A stretch of DNA of 64,000 bases, from assembly GCA_003952965.2 (NCBI GenBank), contig CM025850.1:20083552-20147551 (forward strand), written 5' to 3'. Within the stretch, counting starts at the first letter, position 1. Each line of letters starts with the position of its first letter. The position numbers and the translations under genes are program-made. This DNA comes from Morella rubra (lineage: Eukaryota; Streptophyta; Magnoliopsida; Fagales; Myricaceae). This document shows, piece after piece, positions 1 to 31,614 of this stretch. A model generated the notes under the pieces. The model searched no databases, had not been told where the DNA came from, and worked only from the letters and a program-made list of their open reading frames with translations.

Positions 1-1436
1 CTCAGCCAATAGCTTATACAATCCCAGCCACCCCTACACCCCCCCGCCCCCCAACAAGGTCAGAACTCGGACTATAATACCAAAAGCTCACCCGTTCATA
101 GCAACCACAGGTCTATGAAGCATCCTTTCTAATGCCATACCAGCATTCCAATAAAAGCACCATAGTTATCACATTGACACCACGATTCCAACATCCTCTA
201 GCGCCAGTTATGCCCTCAAAATCAATAAAAAGTATGCAAAAACCATCTAGAAAAGGCAATGAAGGATGGACTGCAAATCCAGACAATAAAAAACGATAAC
301 CTCTGCAATGTCGCTTACTGCTCAATGAACCCGGCCTGTAACTGGATTTCTGTTTTAGAAAGAAAAAGCAGATATGATCTCATACAACTCTCCAGGAAAA
401 ATGAAAGTTAACTTTTGGACAAAAGGACATAGGTGGGAATATCTTCTACCACCATGTTCCATGGCTGAAAATTCTCATTAACAAGAATGTTTATATGGGA
501 AAGCCAAGTCAGGGCATGCCTAATATTTCTAATCTCAACAGTAAGAGCTAGCTGTCACACATAACACCCCTTTTCTTACTTTTTTTTTTTCCTTTTGTTT
601 ACTGCATTTTGATTAGTATAATCTTAACCAAATACCTTTCTGTTATGTACTGGACAATCTTACCAGCTGAGCCAAGGGTATGCTATACTCTGACCAAATG
701 CAAGATACAGGCTAAATGTCAATGCAAATTTTACCTGCTGTGTTCTATTTGAGAAGGGATGCGATTATTCAGTACAAAACTAAAAGAAACCAACACTATT
801 GTTATCCACGAGAACAAATCAAAACTTCAGTGTCCAATCACAGTTTAACCACCCTAACATCTTCAGATGTCCCTCTCAAGACAATCCAGAAAAGGCAACC
901 AATGATGGACACCAAATCCAGTCTTTCGTCAGAAAGAACATAGCTTCTCCAATTTGGCTTATTGAACACAGCCTGTGACTGAATTTGGGTTGAGAGGAAT
1001 GATTCTATCAGAAAGCCAAGTCAGAAATCATAATCATCCTAAATGTCAACGACTTCTTTCTCCACACATGTATGTACACCCCTCCCTAGTTTCTTCCTTC
1101 TATTTTTTTATTTGATTGCTGAATTTTAACCCAATGCGGCAATGCCTTTCTCATATCCACTGGACAATCTTACATGCTGAGCCAAGGCTCAATTCTAAGT
1201 ATTCTTCGACAAAATGCATGCCAGGCTACACTCAACTGCATACTCTCTGTCTTTGATTTTGAAACAGGATGCAGTTATTCAGCATTAAAAAAACAAAAAT
1301 CAATATTAAATAGTTATTCAGCATTAAACAACAAAAACAAAATATCAAATAATTTGATCCATAAGAAGTCATGTCAACATACATACCAAAGAAACCAAGT
1401 ACAAATAGTAAATAAGACAGAATTGGATTCTCCTAC
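1..1436 (-). other. Intron 8 of the NSUN6-like gene, running off the left edge
   Basis: No exon was found here on either strand. In particular, the conserved C-terminal part expected next in an NSUN6-type enzyme (the TC-cysteine motif VI and the end of the Rossmann fold) is not readable, so those exons must lie beyond position 1. The stretch is AT-rich intronic sequence whose only structure is a diverged tandem duplication, described separately. Short ORFs here (for example 716-943 and 113-325) have no family resemblance and I treat them as chance. Confidence 0.6.
249..1250. repeat. Diverged two-copy tandem duplication in intron
   Basis: Three anchors recur in the same order. AGAAAAGGCAA..GATGGA is at 249-270 and 888-910, AAGCCAAGTCAG at 501 and 1013, and TGGACAATCTTAC followed by GCTGAGCCAAGG at 651 and 1161. 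The offset is about 640 bp for the first anchor and about 511 bp for the later two, so a roughly 0.5-0.6 kb unit was duplicated and one copy then lost or gained about 130 bp. The copies are clearly diverged, so the event is old. Confidence 0.6.
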
Positions 1437-23672
<22,236 letters not shown>

Positions 23673-23969
23673 CTGTAAATATTAAAGCTCAGCTCGAAAT
23701 ATCACGTGTCTACACCAATAGATATAAAAAGATAGAGAAAGAGGACCTTGCGCGTTTTATTAGAATTCGGGAAAGAGAGGAAGCGTCTGAGGAATGTTTG
23801 AAGCAAATCCCCCGCTTTCTTCATTCAAAGAGGCGGAGACAGCAGTGGGTGCTCCATCCGTACCAAGAGAAAAAGGCAAGCCAAGCTACGACGTCGCATA
23901 TTCAATTGAACACACGGAGAGACGGAGACACGGCTATATCTAGGGTTTTAGGCTTTGCGAGCTTTCGGC

Positions 23970-24284
23970 TAGGGCTCAACAAAACCGGACCGCAGACCGG
24001 ACTGGACTGGACCGGACCGTATTTATTAATATAAATAAAAAAATTATTTTTTTATATTTTTTAATATAAATTACAAACTTAAAAAGTTTAGTTTTAACTT
24101 AAACTAAAACTTTACATTTTGACATGCCCTTCCCCTTCGAAATTAACCTAAAAAAAATGAAAAAAATGAAACCAGTCCGGATCGGACCGCTTATAAGTGG
24201 TCTGGTCTGGTCCTACCATTTATGTACAACCGAAAATCCGTCCGGTCCAAAAAATCGGACCGGATTTCCGGTTGTGCAGCCCTA
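23970..24284. mobile_element. hAT-like MITE, 315 bp, with perfect 8-bp TSD
   Basis: It starts TAGGGCTCAACAAAACCGG (23970) and ends in the inverse of TAGGGCTGCACAACCGG (24284). CTTTCGGC is repeated exactly on both sides (23962-23969 and 24285-24292). An 8-bp TSD and a TAGGG-type terminus are hAT hallmarks. The interior contains repeated GGACCGGACC-like blocks and an AT-rich centre with no transposase. It lies about 300 bp upstream of the NSUN6-like start codon, so it may affect the promoter. Confidence 0.9.
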
Positions 24285-24289
24285 CTTTC

Positions 24290-24526
24290 GGCTATGTTTG
24301 GCTATTTTCAAAAAAATTTCAAAAACTTTCCACAATCACTTTTTTATCGATTCCAGTACTTTTTTACAAACTCCAATAACCTTTTACAAACTCCAAAAAC
24401 TTTTGACAAACTTTTTACAAACTCCAACAACTTTTAACAAATTTTTCACCAATCCCAAGAAAATCTACACTACGTTCAACAAAAACAAACACAAAAAATA
24501 TTTTCAAAACCAAACCAAACATAGCC
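24290..24526. mobile_element. Tourist-like MITE, 237 bp, host of the hAT MITE insertion
   Basis: The ends are GGCTATGTTTGG (24290) and CCAAACATAGCC (24526), perfect inverses, flanked by TTC on each side (3 bp). GG..TGTTTGG termini and a 3-bp TSD fit PIF/Harbinger Tourist elements, though their usual target is TWA. The hAT MITE inserted at its left end, so GGC of this terminus is part of the duplicated 8-bp site. The interior has repeated ACTTTTxACAAACTCCAA units. Confidence 0.75.
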
Positions 24527-26020
24527 TTCAAATTCCAGAAAACGCTCTGAATTACTAAAATACCCCTCCATTAAAGAAAGAAAAAGGTCAGATCATATAT
24601 GATAGGCTCAAACGGTTGTCATATAGGTCCATGAATAATTAACCATAATTTCTTAAATCATAAGGAAATTTGATTTGTACTCGCTAGGTTTTGTACATTT
24701 TTACATATTGGTACTTTAATTTTAGGCTTAAATGCTAAACAGGTCCATGTGGTTTAAGGTTTTCCCAAAAAAGTCTCTGTACTTCAATTTGGATGATTTT
24801 GGTCCCTATACTTCATAGGTCTTCCCAAAAAAATCCCTCCGTCAGTGTGGCCCCACCAATTTAACATTTTCTGTCGACGTGTCTAATAGAGGTCCTTATA
24901 CACCCAGCCATGAACTGACACGTATGCAATATCTCTTTCTTAACAAGCGCCATGTCAGCTGCCACGTATGGGCTCGACGTCGACATAATTGATACGCTGC
25001 ATTTTGGCTCTCCTTCAGCTGAACAAAGAAACCCTAATTCCCCCTTCCACCCCTAATTACGCACATTGCAGCCCAAACCCTTTCCCCCCGTATACGATCC
25101 CCAATCTCCCTACCCTTAATCGATCTTGTGATTGCCTGTTAGAAAAAATAATAGTAGCATCTGAATTGTATACATTCACCAAAGAGTTTACATTACCAAG
25201 TGGAGCAACTCCGAACCCAGTGGTGACTATCGAAGTCCCCAATCTCCGAGACCGTCTCTCAAGTAAACACATGGGGCTTAAGGTAAAATTTTGCTACCCA
25301 TTTGATTTTTATTTGGGTTCTGGACTTGTGGTCATTATATGATGTTTTCCACATTTTCTATTGATTATTATTCGGTTTGCATTGTATTGTGTTGTGAGGG
25401 TGGGACAGTGAGGGTGGAAGGGTAGCTGGCACCACATGTTGATTACTTTTGACAGTCGAATGGTAGCAGTGTTGTCAGGATTTGTATATGTTGATTACTT
25501 TATAGAGGGTGGGACCTGTTAATATTCGGTTTGTTGGCCTCAATTTGTGACTTTTGTTTCTCAGTGGGGAACAAAGTGTTTTGTTAGATGTGCTTCAAAA
25601 GGTGTGGTCCCCCACTGCTGTTATAATGGAGATTTTGAATATGGCAATGTGGTATCACTACACGGTTATTTGTCTTTTTAATATCATTGTTCTTAGTCAC
25701 TTTTTTTTGTTCTAACCTGTATAATATAAACACCTTTTGAAGCATAGTATAATAATGCCAGCTTATAGTCATTTTTTTGTCCTATCCTGTGAAATATAAA
25801 CAGCTTTAATATTCACTGATTTTGATTTTTGTTTGAATATAAAATCAATTATCCCAAGATTGATATGAGTTGTTTTTTTTGTGATGCTTTTGAATACTAA
25901 AGCTACGAACTGGTTTGCATGTATGTTTTTTGCCTCCACCACAACTGGTTTGCATGCATGCTTTTGAATACTAAATTACTTATTTGCCACTACTGCAGAT
26001 GGTGAAGGTTCAGTTACATT

Positions 26021-27487
26021 ATGGAGGAGTTCTTAACTCTGCACGTTCAGTGTACGAAAGGTGACACTGTCAGTTTCCAGGGTGATATGGACCCTGATTA
26101 CTTATCTGTGTTGCATATGATGAAGACATTCACCAAAGACTTGAAGTATAATGACATAGTGGAGTTATGGTGTACAATTGAGCTGGAAGGACTTGAAACT
26201 GGTTTGTGTCATCTCCACAGTAATGAGGATGTCTTACAGATCATCGAGAGGTTGGAGCGTACAGCATCAAATGACCTCTATGTGTACACTGTACACAGTA
26301 AGGACGGGACGAATTACTTCAAGTCTGTGGAGGGTTCTAGTAAGGGAGCTGCTGCGAGCTCCAATAAGGGTAAAAGACATGGGTGATGAAGGTGTTGTTG
26401 AGGGTGGCATGGGTGAAGCTGGTATAGGTGAGGGGGTTGAGGGAGTGGATGAGGGCAATGATTCTGATGTGAGTTTGGAGTCGGATGATAAGCGACAAAT
26501 ATTTGGTGATTGGGATGACAGTTATGAGAAGGAGGATACTGAAATGTTTGCAACACCACATGGAGATAATGGTGCTACTGCTCATGATGGGGCAGGAGGT
26601 TTGGATGGCCCAGATGGTCAAGGTGAGGTCGATAATGTGGTGTTGGGGAACAGCAGAATAGGGCGAGAGCGAGGAGAGATGCTGTAGACTGGTTTGGGAA
26701 TGAGGGTTCGGCTGGTGCAAATATGGATGATGACATCCAGGGTGATATCAGTTGGGAGGACGATTGGGTGGATATGAATGATGCTGCTGTTGAAGACAGC
26801 GATGCCCAAGAAGGGATACAATACCCTGAGTTTCGTGAAGAGGATTTCCAAATAAACCCCATTAAAATGTGTAGGGGTTTGAAATTCAGAGATGTAAAAC
26901 TCTTTAGGAGAGCATTGAGGTTGTTTGAAGTTCAAGGTGGGTTTGATTATGACTTCAAAAAGAATGATAAGGTCAGGGTGAGGGCAGTTTGTAAGAAACC
27001 ACCTTGTTTATGGATGATACATGCCTCTTGGATGAACCACATTGAGGCATTTAAAATGAAGTCGATTGTTAACTGACACATCTATGGTGTCCACCATAAA
27101 AACAGCAAGCTAGGCTTTCGGTATACAGCTCAGCATTATGTCAAACAAATAAGAGATAATCCAAACTGGCCACCAGCTACAATGAGACAGCAGATAAGAA
27201 GAGATTTTCAGGTTGAGGTTTCCAAAAATCACTTGTATTGAGCAAAGAGGTTGGGGCTAGAACTGGTTTGTAGAAAGCATGCTGAGCAATTTAAGTACGT
27301 GTATGATTACACTGAGGCACTTGTGATGTGGAATCCTGGTAGTAGTGTGAAGATTCAAAGAGATGGGGTTTTTTTCCGAAAGAATGTATGTGCGGCTGGA
27401 TGTCTGCAGGAGGGGTTCCTCAGTGGGTGTAGATCGATGATATGCGTCGATGGGTGTCATTTGAAAGGCCCACTGGTCAATGCATGA
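26021..27487 (+). pseudogene. MURA-like transposase, N-terminal two-thirds, broken
   Basis: Plus-strand frames 26021-26386, about 26350-26690, 26723-27076 and 27251-27487 follow one another. They show a PB1-like N-terminus (LHVQCTKGDTVSF), an acidic linker, then the MuDR DNA-binding domain (GLKFRDVKLFRRALRLF, KVRVRAVCKKPPCLW). A helix segment follows (NPNWPPATMRQQIRRDF), then the start of the catalytic core ICVDGCHLKG, where the family has VDGTHLKG with the first Asp of the DDE triad. Homology stops there, so the second Asp, the Glu and the SWIM zinc finger are missing. It also has stops at about 27074 and 27239 and frame changes. It is non-functional. Confidence 0.85.
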
Positions 27488-27699
27488 TGACATGTATCAG
27501 ATTGAAAGGGTTAATTACTGAGCCAAATATAGCCAAATATACTTGTCTAACTAAGGGACTAGAAGTCCTTACAATTTTGTACAAAATTCAAAATAGCATC
27601 AACAAATTCAAAATGACCAACACACAACATCCTTTCATTACATTAGCAAATAGCACAAGAACATAGCCCAAAAACCAACTAATATTGCCTTCAATTGCC

Positions 27700-28205
27700 A
27701 CTCCCATGTCTGCTACCAACGCAATTTTTCATTCATCATTTGAAGTTTTTCATCCATCAATCAAAGTTTTTCATCCATCATGCATAGTTATTCACCCATT
27801 ATTTTAAGCTTGCCAACAAGATCAGCCAACATCTTATCATTTCGATTGTCAACTGGTGGATCTATCCACTTAAAGAAATCACATGGCACATGATCCTGCA
27901 AAATACAAAAAAAAAAAAAAAGAATGCAATGTTATACAATACAGGCAGAACCATTTATTGCATACAAAACTAACTGCAACATACCAAAAATGCATCCATA
28001 ACTGCATTTTCCCAAAAATGTACACTATCAATGTAAAAAAATAACCTTTAAACATTACATTCAAACAAATAATGCAAGAAACCACCTATTTTCCAAAAAG
28101 GACGTAGCCATAAAAGTGACAGCCTGGATTAGCTACAGCTGTGCTCCTCTTCGACTTTAGTCGCAGATTGCATTTACACATCGGGGCCGTAGAGATCTCG
28201 CTATC
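27700..28205 (-). pseudogene. GRF-type zinc-finger / coiled-coil protein carried by the MULE
   Basis: Read on the minus strand, about 28205-28095 gives STAPMCKCNLRLKSKRSTA then VANPGCHFYGYVLF. After a probable intron whose acceptor is TTTTGCAG at about 27899, the frame gives DHVPCDFFKWIDPPVDN and repeated MMDEKL / MMNEKL heptads. The order CxC, NPGxxFYxC, FFKWxDP then coiled coil is the GRF zinc-finger pattern, here with the second Cys changed to Tyr. An in-frame TAG at the end of the first piece and stops in the coiled coil make it a pseudogene. The start is unclear (ATGGCATCC at about 28230 is one base out of frame). Confidence 0.65.
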
Positions 28206-28570
28206 ATCGTTCCCTGAAAGGATGCCATAGAAATTAAAGACGCAATGGCTTGGATGATTTTCAGAGATTTGATTTCGTAGTTAGGGTTGCAGAGAGGAGA
28301 GGGTCGGGGTTTATTTATTCAGCTGAAGGAGATGAATTCGAGAGCCAAAACACAACATATCAATTATGTCGACGTGGAGCCCATAAGTGGCAGCTGACAT
28401 GGGGCTTGTTAGGAGAGAAATATTACGTGTCCACGTGTCAGTTCGTGGTTGGGTGTATGTGGACCTCCGTTAGACACATCGATAGGAAACGTTAAACTGG
28501 TGGGACCACACTGACGGAGGGACTTTTTGGGAAGACCTTAAACCACAGGGATTTGTTTAGCATTTAAGCC

Positions 28571-28784
28571 TCAATTTTGAACTTCAAAATTAGATCTCTA
28601 ATTTATTAAATCTTGACAAAACACCTTTCCGTCAGAAAAGTTTGTCTCTCTAGTTAAGGGTGACACTTGCCACGTAAGTTGGCATCCATATGGTACAGAA
28701 CTAAGCCATATCATTTGCCAACTAAGTGCCCGTGGCAAACGGCATTGTTAATAAGAGAGCGAATTTCCAAGAAGTTCGTATTTT
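28571..28784. other. Spacer between the MULE and the CACTA element
   Basis: About 210 bp, non-coding. It includes phrases like those in MULE ends (CCGTCAG, GCCACGTAAG), so it may be the rim of an older inverted-repeat element, but no partner was found. Confidence 0.4.
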
Positions 28785-29575
28785 CACTACAAAAAAAATG
28801 ATTTTTAGTGATAAAAAATTTTGTCACTGAAAGTCAAAATTTCGTCTCTAAAAGAATTAGTGACTAAATTTTTTTTGTCACGAGATTTGTCAGCATATGA
28901 GCGTCACCAAATGTATTTCGTGATGAAACTCAAATTTCATCACAAAAAGTTTTTAGTGACGAAAATTTTCGTCACTAAATATAATGATCGATTGGTAATT
29001 GTACCAATTGGTCGGTAAAATCGAAGTGGTCGATCGGTGGGATCCGCGATCGGTCAGGCTTTGTTTTGAAATGATTGATCGGTAGATGAGACTGAACGTT
29101 CGCCACTTTTAGGATGATCGAACTGTAAGTAATGACGATCGATCAATTATATATTGCTAATCGATCGATACATATAACCGACTAAACACTATGAAGGAAA
29201 CGATCGATCGTTGCACTACCACCAATCGAACGTGTTTGTCTAATTGATCAATCACTTGAGTTGGACGATCAATCGTCTTATTACAACCGATCAGTTGGTT
29301 ATTTCAGCAATAGAACGATGATTTCCTAGGTGATTGATCGGTGTCAGCTAACAATTGATTGTTTGAGTTGGATGATCGACCGGCTATTTCTCCACCGATC
29401 GGTCGCTTATAATACTGATGTATCCCTTGCACGGAGTCGATCGATTGGTTATGTTACTAATCGATCATTATTTTAGGCGTTTTAATATTGGCGATCGAAC
29501 GGTGATATTCATGATCGATCGTTTTCACAATAATCGATTTATCGTTGGAATTGCTGATCGAACAGTAATAACAAA
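28785..29575. repeat. CACTA terminus with nested palindromes and subterminal GATC arrays
   Basis: The first 200 bp are built from alternating TTTTAGTGAC / GTCACTAAAA units, including a perfect 28-bp palindrome at 28952-28979. Next come roughly two dozen copies or variants of GATCGATCGGT in about 600 bp, in both orientations. In En/Spm, subterminal repeats are the binding sites of TnpA, so these are the likely sites for this element's own TnpA-like protein; that is an inference. Confidence 0.85.
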
Positions 29576-29739
29576 ATCAGTTTAAAAAAAAACAATAATA
29601 ATAGAAAATATTATATAACACGTACTATTACAATAACAATACAATACTCACATTAATAAACATCAATAATAACAAATAGTGATCCGTAATTAAATAAAAA
29701 ATAACATCGTAATAATAAATAATCACAAAGCTATTACAA

Positions 29740-31280
29740 CATACATGCATCTACCTTTTGAGCCCCCAAACTGGCTAAATAGTCGCTTTGACATGTCGCT
29801 TATTTTCTTCTCCATTACAGAGGACATTTTCTTCTCCAACTCCTTTAATATTTCTACCCGTAAGCGCTCTTGCTCCTTTTGCATGCGCTTCCTCATGCTC
29901 CACTCGCATGCACTCTTACTCCTTTTTTCATGCTTTCCTCCTACTCCAATTGAATGTGCTCCTGCTTCGCCCACTGCTCCTTACGGTGGTCCCACAGCGT
30001 GGCCTCCATCTCAGCTTGCTTCTTCGCAAATTCTTGCAAGACTTTTTCTCTAGCTCTCATTGCTTCTATCTCATCCCTTGCCTTTGCTAGCTGGTGCTGT
30101 AGATCAGAAGACTGTGTAGTTAAACTTGATGAAGGCTAAGGCTTAACTGCACGTTCTAATCCCTGAACATATCCCGACTTCTTGCCAATATCTCGGAATA
30201 TACTTCAATTTCGGTGTAAGTCTTCCCTTCTAAATCACACTGGCGCTGGAAGGCATCCATCCGTTCCTGAAAAAATGACAATAATTACCAGAAACATTAA
30301 AGTAGATAAACTATACATAAATTACATAAAGTAGATTAAAATGAAAGTGACTTACATAATTTCTTTCGCTCCTTCTGAGTTTCAAACACCATCTTTATTT
30401 GTATAATTCTTCTTATACATCTCTGCTTGGATTGATTTCGCCGTTGTCTTGATTTTTCTACAAAGAAATAGCATAAAGTTATTAACAAACAATTTCAAAG
30501 AATATGAATATATCAATAAAATTCATAATTTAGTACTTAACTTACCATGCAAGCTCTTGTGCGCTGGAACAAGCGTGAACCAGCAGCATGGTTCACAGTC
30601 AACTTTGATCTATTCTTCTTATTTTGCTCGCTTCGTTTCTGCGATATTTTAAGTAATTAATATAAAAAGAATGTAATATTTAAGCAATGATTTTTGTAAT
30701 CACGTACCATAAATGCTTCGCTAGTGAACAGATCGCATAACTCCTTCCACTGTTCTTCTGTGGTATCAGGGTGGGCTTCAGCAACGCCGCCTTTTTACTT
30801 GGAACTTCTTGAAATACGCATGCATCCGGTTGCAGTGCGTTCGACATGCCATCATCATTGTCTCGATCACCGTCCTTACGTCCTTTGACTAGTGTAGTAA
30901 AGGTCGAAGTTGTCCTGCATAAGTACCAAAACATACAATATTACAATGAGGAGCGAAATACTTAACCAAAACTACTATGTTTATGAGTTTAATCATACCA
31001 ACACCCGATCCATAATGTACTCCTTCACTTCTGCTGGAACATCAGCCCACTTGTTAACAGAGATCAGGAATCAGCCCTCGGACCAACATTCCAATCTGAT
31101 CGGGTGGCAGCAGTGGAAGACACTCCTCCACACTCTCCTTCTAGGATATGCACCGATAATTTTTTGGACCCTGACCCTGACCCGGACCCAAGACTCTTCT
31201 CCAAATCGACCCTGCGTGTCCTACCTCGCTCGCGCTTAGAAGCAAATGGCGCTACATAAAATGAAATTAGCAAAGTTAGT
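29740..31280 (-). pseudogene. TnpA-like CACTA protein (Transposase_24-like), degenerate
   Basis: Minus-strand pieces in order are: a Ser/Gly-rich start (about 31270-31064); THCNRMHAYF then LKPHPDT-like and EEQWKELCDLF-like segments (about 30870-30690); KRSEQNKKNRSKLTVNHAAG (about 30650-30560); QERMDAFQRQCDLEGKTYTE (about 30270-30200); and a coiled-coil C-terminus with LKELEKKMSSVMEKKISDM (29974-29740). The N..NR..L..NH.AGS pattern is typical of the second protein of plant CACTA elements. It probably has introns, and several frames and stops interrupt it. The expected role is binding the subterminal repeats. Confidence 0.75.
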
Positions 31281-31614
31281 TGGTCGTTTAACTTAAAAAT
31301 TAAAATAACTTAGAATAATTTTTTACATGCACAACTACTAGGACAAGCTGGCGTGCCTTGACTCATGGAGGCATTCGGTCTCGGAGAAGGAGCGTTCAGA
31401 CTAAGACTCGGGATTGGACTCATAGTGAGTGGTGTAAGTGAGCCATACAACAATCTAGAAGTAATAGAAGGAAATTCTCGTCCACACTTCATTTCACTGT
31501 ACAAGCTGTGACATAACAAAAAAAAGATAAAGATGTGATAAAAGAGACAATAACAGTAAAAACACTGTTGCAAAATCAAAAATTACATAAAAGAAAATAT
31601 ACTGAAAGAAATTA

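Larger units (their letters stand above)
24725..28570 (+). mobile_element. Mutator-like element (MULE) with long TIRs and two degenerate genes
   Basis: Terminal inverted repeats run about 300 bp: left 24725 to about 25040, right about 28255 to 28570. They share blocks such as GGCTTAAATGCTAAACA, CCCTCCGTCAGTGTGG and CATGTCAGCTGCCAC. The flanks TTAATTTTA (24716-24724) and TCAATTTTG (28571-28579) match at 7 of 9 positions, the TSD length of Mu elements. Inside are a MURA-type transposase (+) and a GRF-type zinc-finger gene (-), convergent and both broken. Confidence 0.9.

Noticed and set aside
26267-26935. Several Pro/Ser/His-rich minus-strand ORFs in the MULE
   Set aside because: Antisense shadows of the acidic, Gly-rich linker of the MURA-like transposase.
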